Of a stretch of 64,000 bases of DNA, positions 1 through 8,118 are shown piece by piece. The stretch is from Thiocystis violascens DSM 198. GTDB taxonomy: Bacteria > Pseudomonadota > Gammaproteobacteria > Chromatiales > Chromatiaceae. The DNA lies in the NCBI RefSeq assembly GCF_000227745.2, contig NC_018012.1:4089412-4153411 (forward strand), read 5' to 3'. Under the pieces are notes generated by a model, which was not told the origin of the DNA, searched no databases, and saw only the letters and a program-made list of their open reading frames with translations. Position 1 is the first letter of the stretch. Each line of letters starts with the position of its first letter. A program made the position numbers and the translations under genes.

Positions 1-95
1 CAGCGCAGGTGGCCCTCGATGCGGGTCACCGGGTCGACGACGATGCGCCGTCCCGCGTTGTCGAGCTGAAAGCCGTTCGGGGTCTGCACGCTCAT
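1..95 (-). CDS. hupL: [NiFe] hydrogenase large subunit, N-terminal fragment
   Basis: Only the first 31 codons lie in the window; the gene runs off the left edge. The reverse strand reads MSVQTPNGF and then IVVDPVTRIEGHLR, which is the conserved N-terminal signature of the uptake-hydrogenase large subunit, the protein that carries the Ni-Fe active site. Its ATG overlaps the stop codon of the upstream small-subunit gene in an ATGA junction at 92-95, so the two subunits are probably translationally coupled. Family assignment is firm despite the short fragment; the choice of name (hupL, hyaB) is convention. Confidence 0.9.
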   Translation of the reverse strand, partial: MSVQTPNGFQLDNAGRRIVVDPVTRIEGHLR

Positions 96-1189
96 GCCTG
101 GTCATTCTCCTCGTGATGCTCGCCGGCGCGTTGCTTGATGCGATGGATGGCGCTCGCCGCCGCATGGGCGGCGACCGCCACGCCGACCGTGCCGGCCGCC
201 GCGATGCCGACGGTGTCCGCATTGGCCTCGATGCCGAACACGCGGGTGTCGGTGACATGGTCGTAGAAACTGCCCTTGTCCCAGAAGCCGTCCTCGGAGC
301 AGCCGAGACAGCCGTGACCGGATTGGATCGGGAAGGAAACCCCATTGTTCCAGCGGGTGGTCGAGCAGGCGTTGTAGGTGGTCGGACCCTTGCAGCCCAT
401 CTTGTAAAGACAGTAGCCCTTGCGCGCCCCCTCATCGTCCCAGCTCTCGACGAACTGGCCGGCATCGAAGTGCGGGCGGCGATAGCATTTGTCGTGGATG
501 CGCTGGCCGTAGAACATCTTCGGGCGGCCCTGACGATCCAGCTCGGGGATGCGGTCGAAGGTCAGCATATAGGTGATGACGCCCGTCATGACCTCGGCGA
601 TCGGCGGACAGCCTGGCACCTTGATGATCGGCTTGTCGTGGATCACTTTATGAATTGGCACGGCTTGGGTCGGATTCGGATGCGCCGCCTGCACGCAGCC
701 CCAGGAGGCGCAAGAACCCCAGGCGATGACGGCCTGACAATCGGCGGCGACCTCGCGCAATTGTTCGACGAAAGGGCGGCCGCCGATGATGCAGCTCATG
801 CCGTCCTGATTGAGCGGCACGTTGCCCTCGACGGCCAGGATGTAGTTGCCCTTGTATTTGTGGCGGATCTCATCGAGGATCGCCTCGGCCTGATGGCCGG
901 CGGAGGCCATGATGACATCGTCGTAATCCAGCGAGATCATCGACAGCACCACGTCCGACACCAGCGGATGCGCCGAGCGGATAAAAGACTCGGAGCAGCA
1001 GGTGCACTCCAGACCATGCAGCCAGATGACCGGGGTGCGCGGTTTGGTCTCCATGGCCTGGACGATCTGACCCGCCGCGGTCGGGGCCAGCCCCAAGGCG
1101 GCGGCCGTCAGGCTACAGTATTTCAGGAAGCTGCGCCGGCTGATCCCCTGGCGTCGCATCACCTCGTAGAAGGTATCGGTGGTTGCCAT
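92..1189 (-). CDS. hupS: Uptake [NiFe] hydrogenase small subunit precursor
   Basis: This 365-residue protein is the electron-transfer subunit of a membrane-bound H2-uptake hydrogenase. The N-terminus has a twin-arginine signal (SRRSFLKYC near residues 18-26), so the folded heterodimer is exported by Tat with its large subunit. Cysteine motifs for the Fe-S clusters are visible: LECTCCSES near residue 60, then the region with CRRPHFDAGQF, GCKGPTTYNAC and GHGCLGCSE. A hydrophobic stretch near residues 325-347 (rich in Ala, Val and Gly) is the usual C-terminal membrane anchor of group 1 enzymes. An SD-like GAGGT lies about 6 bases before the ATG. In a purple sulfur bacterium it would feed H2 electrons to the quinone pool. 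Confidence 0.96.
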   Translation of the reverse strand: MATTDTFYEVMRRQGISRRSFLKYCSLTAAALGLAPTAAGQIVQAMETKPRTPVIWLHGLECTCCSESFIRSAHPLVSDVVLSMISLDYDDVIMASAGHQAEAILDEIRHKYKGNYILAVEGNVPLNQDGMSCIIGGRPFVEQLREVAADCQAVIAWGSCASWGCVQAAHPNPTQAVPIHKVIHDKPIIKVPGCPPIAEVMTGVITYMLTFDRIPELDRQGRPKMFYGQRIHDKCYRRPHFDAGQFVESWDDEGARKGYCLYKMGCKGPTTYNACSTTRWNNGVSFPIQSGHGCLGCSEDGFWDKGSFYDHVTDTRVFGIEANADTVGIAAAGTVGVAVAAHAAASAIHRIKQRAGEHHEENDQA

Positions 1190-1540
1190 GCTTGACCTCG
1201 ATTGTCATCGCCAACGGACTGGGCGGCAGTCGTGCTGGTGTGATTGCCATGCCAGACACGGTGACTGTGTCAGCATTGCGCCGTGTACCAAAACCGCATT
1301 GGTACAATTTGCGTCGTTTGCGAAATCGCTTGGCCTGCCTGACAAGCTTGCGATCCGACATAATTTAAGCATTTAATTAAGTTCGACTTTAATTGCGGGC
1401 ACCCTAGGCGCCAGCCTGCATCGATCATGCAGGACTATTATCCTCTCGAAATATCGGTGAATTAATTAGATCATCGGCCGTGTAATCTTGGCAAGGTGTT
1501 TTCCGAGCTTGTTTGAAAGATCAATGAGAATTGTCAATTA
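1190..1540. other. Intergenic region upstream of hupS, no gene seen
   Basis: About 350 bases without a convincing gene. The stretch becomes AT-rich from about 1360 to 1545, unlike the surrounding GC-rich DNA. It should contain the hupS promoter on the minus strand. I could not place a convincing sigma-54 or sigma-70 promoter by eye. Confidence 0.5.
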
Positions 1541-1735
1541 GCGTTTTCTTATGGGACGCGTTGGCAGTCGCGAACCTTTGCCGACTTGGGGGTCGCGGCG
1601 ATCGTCATCAGCGAGAGCCGTTACATGGAGCTGAAGGATCTGATACGCCGGAGGCTCTTGGATGGCGTTCGCGGCAGCCGGGTAGCGGATTTGGATCGTC
1701 TGTTCGGTGACGGGTGGTCGGGTGCGGATTTTTGA
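1541..1735 (+). pseudogene. Open-frame remnant of unknown family
   Basis: A stop-free stretch on the plus strand, ending in TGA at 1733-1735, reads GTRWQSRTFADLGVAAIVIS and then MELKDLIRRRLLDG and continues to DRLFGDGWSGADF. It looks like real protein in composition, but no good start or family is recognisable. It overlaps the beginning of the helicase debris in another frame, so this looks like the cut 3' end of a gene rather than an intact one. No function is proposed. Confidence 0.3.
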
Positions 1736-2298
1736 AGTCCCGCGCGATCCCCGGTTGGAAGTCCAGATGGCTCTGGCAGAACTCCAGCGCCTGTCGGGAC
1801 TGGACCCCGTGCGCCATGGGCAATGGGGGGAGGTTTGCCGTCATGGCGCGGGGCGCCGAGCCGGGCGCGCGCGGGTTTCGCCGGCGTTATGGCGTCACGG
1901 TCGACGCCCTGATCGAGCATCCCTTTCGGGCGGCACTGGCGCAACTGATCTCGGAGATTGAATGGGCGGCGCCATGTGGCGAGCGAGTCGTGGCCGATCT
2001 CATCGAATCGATCTATGAATTTGGAGGGGGCGGCAAAGCAGTGGCGGAGGCGCGACCCAATGGACCGCTGGTGTTGATGACAGCGCACCGCGCCAAGGGC
2101 CTGGAGTTCGACCATGTGCTCATTCTCGACAGCGGCGGTTGGCGAGACCGCGACGACGATGAGCGCCGGCTGTTCTATGTGGCCATGTCGCCAGTAAGAC
2201 CAGCAAGGATTGCGCTGCCCGTGCTGGGAACTGATCTTGCCGGAGATCGAGTCTGTTCCCGCGAAGACGTCTTGAAACGCCGTCCAGCGCCTGCTTGA
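1707..2298 (+). pseudogene. Degraded UvrD/Rep-type superfamily 1 helicase, C-terminal remnant
   Basis: Pieces of one SF1 helicase can be read across at least two frames. The first frame gives VRIFEVPRDPRLEVQMALAE up to about 1800. A second frame then gives HPFRAALAQLISEIEWA and the strong motif V-like string MTAHRAKGLEFDHVLILDSG near 2077-2135, followed by the motif VI-like DDERRLFYVAMS near 2155-2190. Just after motif VI the frame leaves the family, where SRAR-type residues would be expected. The N-terminal ATPase half with its Walker motifs is absent. This is a truncated, frameshifted relic of an ATP-dependent DNA helicase. Confidence 0.65.
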
Positions 2299-2362
2299 AA
2301 AGCACGACGCACCGCATCAGACCAAACCCGCCCGGCAGGCAAAAGCGCCACTGGGCCGGCAA

Positions 2363-2938
2363 TCAGGAACCCGGCATTGCCGCGCCAGCCAGTTCCAGTG
2401 TCGCCTGATCGCCTAAGACCGCCTGGATTTCAACCAGCGTCGGCGGGCGCGTGGCGGCAGGCTCGTCGTGTCGCCCAAGACAGGTCAGGCGCATCAGGTT
2501 GGGATCCTGGCGCGCATCGAGCCAGAAGTGATAGCCGAACCGGACCATCGGCGAGCCCCCGCTATCGCCATGGCTCGCCAACTGGAACCGGACCTTGCCG
2601 CCCGCGCCGGGAGGCCGATCCACGGACACCAAGGCCACATAATCCTGAACGCGCGTGATCCCGTACCGCCCTGCCTGGATGGTCTGACGCTCGTCTGGGT
2701 CAAGGCGTCTGACCTCGATCATGCAACTCGCGTCGGTGGCCGACGAGCGGCCCGAGGTGAGGTAGGCGCGGGTGCGTCCGGGCGGGATCTGGATCGGCTG
2801 GTTCAGCCGCAGTGCGCTCCCTGGCGGGAGTTCTACCCACTTACCCGGAACGGATTCGCGAACGAGCGTTTGACAGGCGCCGAGGAGCAGGGCCGCTAGG
2901 CAGATGGTGGTGTAGCGGAACAAGGAACGCGGGGTCAT
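2363..2938 (-). CDS. Putative lipoprotein of unknown function
   Basis: A 191-residue protein with a type II signal peptide: a basic start, a hydrophobic core, and the lipobox LLGAC at about residues 18-22, so the mature protein would be lipid-anchored after Cys22. The rest has no motif I recognise; it contains two further Cys residues (in ASCMIEVRR and LTCLGRHDE) that could form a disulfide in the periplasm. It lies between helicase debris and an insertion sequence, in a stretch that looks eroded, but its own frame is intact and it has a normal signal peptide. Function unknown. Confidence 0.6.
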   Translation of the reverse strand: MTPRSLFRYTTICLAALLLGACQTLVRESVPGKWVELPPGSALRLNQPIQIPPGRTRAYLTSGRSSATDASCMIEVRRLDPDERQTIQAGRYGITRVQDYVALVSVDRPPGAGGKVRFQLASHGDSGGSPMVRFGYHFWLDARQDPNLMRLTCLGRHDEPAATRPPTLVEIQAVLGDQATLELAGAAMPGS

Positions 2939-3156
2939 CTTACCCTCCGACGCGGCGGTTGATGAAGGCGGAGATGGTGGCGGAAATCAAGCCTGCAACG
3001 TGTTGAGCGGCGCGAGGGGCGACTGATTGGGCTCCAAGGGGATTGAGATGGTCAGTGAGCGGTTGTCTTTGGCCGATCAATCTCGCATCGTGGGCGGCAT
3101 GTCAACGCGGGAAGCGGTTAGATTAGCTTCGGCCTGTCGTACTGCAAACCCGCCGC

Positions 3157-4357
3157 TTAGAGGGTGTAGACAAAAATAATTGAGCTGCTATTTGTATACC
3201 AGTCTACAACTGAGCTGGTGTGCGCTGATGTCGAAAGCTGGTCGTCCCCCCAAGATTCACGAGGCGGAGCAAGCGGTATTGCGTCAAATTGTCACGGATC
3301 GCCCGACCTCCACGCTGTCAGAGATTGCCCGGGAACTCGCGGCACGGACGGGAATCGAGGCTCATGAAGCAACGATTCGCAAGTCCTTGCGGGAGGCGGG
3401 CGTCACGCGCCTCCGGGGCGAGAGTGGTCTCGAGGCGCAAGCGCGCGCAACGCCGCGTCGGTATGGGTATACGGATGCGCATCGTCGCCACGACCCCGAC
3501 CAAAGCTACCCAAGTTGTCTGACCGATGCGGAGTGGGACTTGGTCGCCGCTCTCTTTGAGATGCCGGGCGGGCGGGGTCAACCGCCCCGCGTGTCGCGCC
3601 GGAGCATCCTGGAGGCGTGTTGCTACGTGGTGCGCACGGGGTGCGCGTGGCGGATGCTGCCGCACGATTTCGCGCCTTGGCAGAATGTCTACAAGACGTT
3701 TCGCCGTTGGAGTGCGGCTGGGAAGTTTGAGCAGATGCATGATCGACTGCGGGGGCAATGGCGCGAACGCGAGGGGCGTGAGATCGCGCCGACGGCGGCG
3801 GTGCTGGATGCGCAATCGACCCGCGGCTCGCCGCAGGGTGGACCGAGCGGCTTTGATGCGGGCAAGCAGGTCAAGGGGCGCAAGCGCAGCCTGGTGGTCG
3901 ATACCTTGGGGTTCGTGTTGGCGGTGAGCGTGGTCGCGGCCAATCTTCAGGACCGCGATGCCGCCTCGGGCGCCGTCGCTGACGCGGCCGCCAAGTACCC
4001 CCAGATCAACACGCTGTTTGTCGATAGCGCCTACGCCGGTCAATTTGCCCAAACCACCGAGCAGACCCACGCGATCCGCGTGGAAGTCGTGCGCCATCCA
4101 GCCAACAAAAGCGTTGGCTCCTGGCACGTGGACGGGGCGCCTGACCGAGTGGTGATCGCCAACGCCGACGGCTTCGTTCCGCTGCCGAAGCGCTGGGTTG
4201 TCGAGCGCACCCATGCGTGGAATGAGCGTGCCCGTCGATTGATCATGCATCATGACCGTCTGCCAGCGGTCTCCGAAACCTGGGTTTGGCTGGCGGAGGC
4301 GCGCATCCTGCTGCGGCGGTTGACCACAACGGTTTGATTTTGTCTACACCCTCTTAG
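3157..4357 (+). mobile_element. IS5-type insertion sequence with TTA target duplication
   Basis: A complete element of 1195 bp (3160-4354). It is bounded by perfect 16-bp terminal inverted repeats: GAGGGTGTAGACAAAA at 3160-3175 and its exact reverse complement at 4339-4354. Each end is flanked by the trinucleotide TTA (3157-3159 and 4355-4357), consistent with a 3-bp TNA-type target duplication as in the IS1031 group of the IS5 family. It holds one transposase gene. Perfect ends, a clean duplication and an open frame suggest recent insertion. Confidence 0.88.
3228..4337 (+). CDS. IS5-family DDE transposase with N-terminal helix-turn-helix extension
   Basis: This is a 369-residue transposase. 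The ATG at 3228 (MSKAGRPPK) is preferred over an upstream TTG at 3180. Residues 1-75 look like the homeodomain-type HTH usually seen in IS630-like transposases (GRPPKIHEAE, TIRKSLREAGV). Residues 95-165 are the DUF4096-type N-domain of IS5 transposases (LTDAEWDLVAALF, GCAWRMLPHDF). The DDE catalytic triad is visible: Asp194 in AVLDAQSTRG, an Asp in LFVDSAYAG, and Glu in WVVERTHAWNERARR. IS5-type proteins of this group are usually about 260-280 residues, so the HTH segment is an extra roughly 100-residue module. The gene is intact and probably active. Confidence 0.9.
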   Translation: MSKAGRPPKIHEAEQAVLRQIVTDRPTSTLSEIARELAARTGIEAHEATIRKSLREAGVTRLRGESGLEAQARATPRRYGYTDAHRRHDPDQSYPSCLTDAEWDLVAALFEMPGGRGQPPRVSRRSILEACCYVVRTGCAWRMLPHDFAPWQNVYKTFRRWSAAGKFEQMHDRLRGQWREREGREIAPTAAVLDAQSTRGSPQGGPSGFDAGKQVKGRKRSLVVDTLGFVLAVSVVAANLQDRDAASGAVADAAAKYPQINTLFVDSAYAGQFAQTTEQTHAIRVEVVRHPANKSVGSWHVDGAPDRVVIANADGFVPLPKRWVVERTHAWNERARRLIMHHDRLPAVSETWVWLAEARILLRRLTTTV

Positions 4358-4467
4358 CAAACGCTCAGAATCCGGAAACGACGTGCGTAATCCGGACCAG
4401 ACTGCGCTAGCGACTGCATTTGTGATTATTCCGAGTTTGGTCATGCATTATAAGTACTTCAATAGAA

Positions 4468-4560
4468 GGTAGTGCCCCAGCCTATATGATTGAGAGGTAT
4501 TTTTGCGCTTCTTAATCAAACGCTTAAGCTAGACCATGTCATATAGGCTGGGGCACTGCC
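4468..4560. mobile_element. 93-bp MITE-like inverted-repeat element
   Basis: Two 22-bp arms with one mismatch face each other: GGTAGTGCCCCAGCCTATAT at the left (4468-4489 in full) and its inverse at 4539-4560. They enclose about 49 bases of AT-richer sequence. There is no coding capacity. The layout (short, non-coding, near-perfect termini, just beyond an insertion sequence) fits a miniature transposable element mobilised in trans. No target-site duplication is obvious. The termini differ from those of the neighbouring IS. Confidence 0.6.
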
Positions 4561-4699
4561 AAAAATCGATCTTCGGTTTTTTACAAATATTTCTATTTAA
4601 GTATTTATGTCATCGGCTCGTATAAGCAGAATCGAGCCATGCGATAACGCTCAGCCGGGGGATGATTACAGGTCCGCCTCCACTCCTGCGAAACGACCG

Positions 4700-6529
4700 C
4701 TATGCCTTCCGATAGTAGATCCGCCCCCAGTTCGAGTTGATTTTTTGACGCCGGAGCTTCTGGTTGTCGACGAAGACAACGCCGCCATTCAACAGGTCTT
4801 CCCAGTGACCGTCGGTGGCAAAGGGGATGTCGATTCGCTGATCGAAGTCGGAGTAGTTGACGACGATGATGAATCGCTCGAACCCGCCGTCTTCGGCCTG
4901 CCCCCAGCGATGATAGATAACCACGTCCTGCTCGGGAAACGCGCCATACCCCTCCGGATGGTTGAAGGGAAAGGGGAAGAAGTTCGGCGAGCGTAGCGCC
5001 GGATGCCGCTGACGGATCGCGATCAACCGCTGGTAAAGCCCAAAGAGTCGCGTGCCGATCGCATCCCCGCCCAGCGGGCTTTCCTCCCAGCGCAGCGGTC
5101 GCGGCACCACCCGACCGTCGCCGCTGCCCGGCAACCACTCCTCTTGGCCGAACTCCTGACCATGGTGAAGCATGACCGCTCCCGGCGCGGTCATCAGCGC
5201 GATCGCCGCGGGTTGGGTCTTGAACCAACGCCCGCGTCCGCCAGCCTCCTGCATGATCGAGGAATGATCGTGATTTTCGAGGTAGGTCACAGGTTCCTTG
5301 CCAGGGGCAAAGTCCAGGTTGGCGTTGAGAATGCGCAAAATCCCGGAATCGATATTGCCGTTACGGCAGTACTCGAAGTGCTTGAACATGAAGGGATCGA
5401 ACCAGCACCCGGCGGCGCCGATGTCGTTGGTATCGCGGATCGCTTCAAATCGATTGTCGGTCAGATGCTCGATGAACAAGGCGACGTTCGAGCGACCCGT
5501 CTGGTTGAGAGACTGATGGAGATCGGCGATCAGTTTGGCGATTCCCACCCCGGCATCGCCCTGGCGGAAAAAGCCCAGGGTGTAATCGAAGCGAATCCCA
5601 TCGAGTTGGAAGCGGTCAAGCCAGTAGAGGCAGACATCACGGATGAATTCCGCGACGCAGTTGTTTTGGTAGTCGAATTCCTCGAAGAAACCGCCCCCGG
5701 CGAACGCGCCAATGAAGGGGGAGTCGGATGGCACCTGATACAGCCAGCGATAGGGAAACCCCAGGTTCGGGTCGTTGCCCGCCCGCACATGATTGAACAC
5801 GCCATCCATGATCACCTGCATGCCGCGTTCATGCAGGTCGTTGATCAATTCCATGAGTTTGACCAACTTATCCGCCGGCTTGGCTGGATCGTCTACATAG
5901 CGGTTTTCGACCGAGAAGAACGCGACGGGATCGTAGCCCCAACTGAACCCGCTTCCCGGCCAGGCCGTCCAGGGCATGAATTCGATCGCATTGACGCCGA
6001 GTTCCTGAAGATAATCCAGGCGCTCCCGGAAGGCATCGACCGGCGTCTTGTCGTGGCGGAAGGCGGCGGTGAAGTCGTCGAGATGCGTTTCGTAGATGAC
6101 GAGATCCCGTGGGGGTCGGCGCCGGGCAATCGGGTGAACGACGGTGTGGCGACCGCCAATCACAAAGGCCGAATTTTCGTTCTGGTCATTGCCGCCATAC
6201 TTGGCGATGGGATCGGAGACCCAACGTTGCGTCCCGTTCTCAAACTCGACGAAGTACTTGTACTGGTAATAGCCGTCATTCAGATCCTGCTCGATAGCAA
6301 GCTTGTACAGCCAACCATGCGGGTGTTCGAGCCGCTGCATCTTGAACGTCTGGTCGAGTGACCAGTTCTGACTGCCGACCGCATCCTGGAAGTCACCGCG
6401 AACATGGATCTGCTTGATTCGGGGAGAGCCGCCCCGGAAATATTGACTCGGATCCCGTGCGTTATCCGGCAAGAACAGATGAAACTCGACTCGTGGACCT
6501 TGTACAACCGCACCGAATGTCTCGTACAT
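4700..6529 (-). CDS. GH13 alpha-amylase-family glycosidase or transglycosidase
   Basis: A 609-residue cytoplasmic enzyme (no signal peptide) acting on alpha-glucans such as glycogen or maltodextrins. An N-terminal beta-sandwich (residues 1-130, CBM48/E-set-like) is followed by the (beta/alpha)8 barrel. All four GH13 regions are present: DGVFNHV (242-248), DGIRFDY with the nucleophile Asp315, LFIEH with the acid/base Glu354, and ENHD with His420-Asp421. A C-terminal beta domain follows, ending near the window-strand stop at 4700. The architecture resembles branching-enzyme and trehalose-type GH13 proteins, but exact specificity cannot be read from the motifs. It stands alone, with no glycogen genes adjacent. 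Confidence 0.88.
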   Translation of the reverse strand: MYETFGAVVQGPRVEFHLFLPDNARDPSQYFRGGSPRIKQIHVRGDFQDAVGSQNWSLDQTFKMQRLEHPHGWLYKLAIEQDLNDGYYQYKYFVEFENGTQRWVSDPIAKYGGNDQNENSAFVIGGRHTVVHPIARRRPPRDLVIYETHLDDFTAAFRHDKTPVDAFRERLDYLQELGVNAIEFMPWTAWPGSGFSWGYDPVAFFSVENRYVDDPAKPADKLVKLMELINDLHERGMQVIMDGVFNHVRAGNDPNLGFPYRWLYQVPSDSPFIGAFAGGGFFEEFDYQNNCVAEFIRDVCLYWLDRFQLDGIRFDYTLGFFRQGDAGVGIAKLIADLHQSLNQTGRSNVALFIEHLTDNRFEAIRDTNDIGAAGCWFDPFMFKHFEYCRNGNIDSGILRILNANLDFAPGKEPVTYLENHDHSSIMQEAGGRGRWFKTQPAAIALMTAPGAVMLHHGQEFGQEEWLPGSGDGRVVPRPLRWEESPLGGDAIGTRLFGLYQRLIAIRQRHPALRSPNFFPFPFNHPEGYGAFPEQDVVIYHRWGQAEDGGFERFIIVVNYSDFDQRIDIPFATDGHWEDLLNGGVVFVDNQKLRRQKINSNWGRIYYRKA

Positions 6530-7143
6530 GATTGATCACCCCGATCAGCGATAACCACGGTGGCTGGGTTGCGAACAGCGCGTTTGTGAAATTGCAGGAA
6601 ACGATCCATTCATCAAGCGTTCCATCGAAAGAATCCTGATCGCGAAATGGCGCGTTTTGCGCAGAAACAGCCCGCAGTTTCTGCGCCGTTCGCGAGAATT
6701 GGCGGCGTTAACCGACTCGGGAACCCACACCTTGGATGAGCGATGCGTGTTTTCATCCGGTTGTACGGATTGCTTCTCTTGAGATTCGGTTTTTACGGAA
6801 CGCACTTTGAAGCATTACAAAAAAAAGTTTTTTTTCAATGCGTATAAATACCCCCTCTGCGGTTCCCACGGTGTTTCGTCTTCCTAAGAGCAGGGGTTTA
6901 TGCAACCACGTCTTGGGCTCAATACCGCACACAGCGATGGCATTCGTCCAACTGGGTTCTCAGTTCTGGGCTCATCAGGAATTACCTTGAATCAAGCTCT
7001 AGGCTCCAAGAGCCTGGATCCTTGTACTTCGACGGGCGAATCTCCTGACCCTGATCAAGCGCGGTCTCACCAAGCAGAAGTGACCTGATTAACCTTATGG
7101 TAATGTGACGCCCGTTTTCATCCTCAATGAGTAAGGGGCGACG
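6530..7143. other. Divergent intergenic region, 614 bases
   Basis: No convincing gene. The region separates two divergent genes, the GH13 enzyme and an outer-membrane protein, so it should hold both promoters. From 6812 to 6842 there is an AT-rich imperfect inverted repeat (GCATTACAAAAAAA facing TTTTTTTCAATGC), followed by GTATAAATAC at 6841-6851, which may be a -10-rich promoter or a terminator-like hairpin. A second small hairpin (GGCTCCAAGAGCC) lies near 7000-7014. Confidence 0.45.
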
Positions 7144-8118
7144 ATGCGATATTCCGGCTTGACGGCGTTGACGGTGGCATTTGGATTGGTCGTGGCGCCG
7201 CTGGCGTCCGCCTATGACCTGCCGTCCGTGAACCTTGGATTCACCAGCTTCCTGGATGGCGCTCCTCCCGCCGGCCCCGGCTGGTATGCGCAGCAATATG
7301 TCCAGTTTTATCGCAACGGTCGATTCAAGGACGCGGACGGCGACGATATGCGCCTGCCTGTGCGCCTGCCGAGCGGGCCTGCCCTGAAAAAGGCGCAGGT
7401 GGATGTCAACATCGGCATTACCCAACTGACGTTCCAGTCCAATCAGGAACTGGTGTTCGGCGCCAAATGGGGCATGAACCTGATGCTGCCCTATGCCGAC
7501 ATCAATCTGGATCCCGACGACAATCTCGCGCTCGCCTCGAACAGCGCCAATCTTGGCGATCTGCTGATCGGTCCCTTTCTCCAGTGGGATCCCATCATGG
7601 GGCCAAACGGACCCCGGTTCGTGCAGCGGATCGAGTTCCAGATGCTCCTGCCGACCGGCGACTACGACGAGGATGCGGCGCTGAATCCTGGCAGCAACTT
7701 CTTTTCGTTCAATCCCTACTGGGCCGCGACTGCCTTTCTGATGCCCAAGTGGACCCTGTCCTGGCGTCTGCATTATCTGTGGAACGCCGAGAACGAGGAT
7801 CCCTACCGACCGCTGGGCGCTGACGACACGCAGGCTGGACAGGCGGTGCATGTCAACTTCGCGAGCGAATACGAGGTGTTGCCGAATCGTCTGCGGGTCG
7901 GGGTCAACGGCTATTACCTTAAGCAGTTCACCGACAGCAAGTTGAATGGGCATGACGTAGCGGACAGCCGGGAGCAGGTGTTAGGCATTGGTCCTGGACT
8001 TGTCTATCACTTCTCGCAGCATGATCATCTGTTCCTGAACGCCTATTGGGAGACCTGCGCGGAGAATCGGCCGGAGGGATCGCGGCTGAATCTTCGGTAC
8101 GTGCATCATTTCCATTGA
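7144..8118 (+). CDS. Outer-membrane beta-barrel protein, phenol-degradation MetA family
   Basis: A 324-residue protein with a cleavable signal peptide ending near ASA-Y (residue 23). The mature part is rich in alternating amphipathic strands with aromatic girdle residues (FNPYWAATAFL, WTLSWRLHYLW) and ends in HHFH, a terminal aromatic-containing strand like that recognised by the BAM machinery. The overall pattern matches the Phenol_MetA_deg/SphA-type outer-membrane proteins often found next to hydrophobic-compound catabolism genes; no such catabolic genes are adjacent here, so the substrate is unknown. An SD-like AAGGGG precedes the ATG. Its 3' end overlaps the 3' end of the convergent alr gene by 13 bases. 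Confidence 0.78.
   Translation: MRYSGLTALTVAFGLVVAPLASAYDLPSVNLGFTSFLDGAPPAGPGWYAQQYVQFYRNGRFKDADGDDMRLPVRLPSGPALKKAQVDVNIGITQLTFQSNQELVFGAKWGMNLMLPYADINLDPDDNLALASNSANLGDLLIGPFLQWDPIMGPNGPRFVQRIEFQMLLPTGDYDEDAALNPGSNFFSFNPYWAATAFLMPKWTLSWRLHYLWNAENEDPYRPLGADDTQAGQAVHVNFASEYEVLPNRLRVGVNGYYLKQFTDSKLNGHDVADSREQVLGIGPGLVYHFSQHDHLFLNAYWETCAENRPEGSRLNLRYVHHFH

Noticed and set aside
113..1195. 360-codon plus-strand frame opposite hupS
   Set aside because: Antisense of a certain hydrogenase small-subunit gene.
5003..6361. 452-codon plus-strand open frame opposite the GH13 gene
   Set aside because: Antisense shadow without start signal or motif; the GH13 catalytic residues are on the minus strand.
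6545..6805. 86-codon minus-strand frame upstream of the GH13 gene
   Set aside because: No motif, and it occupies the region expected to hold the GH13 promoter.
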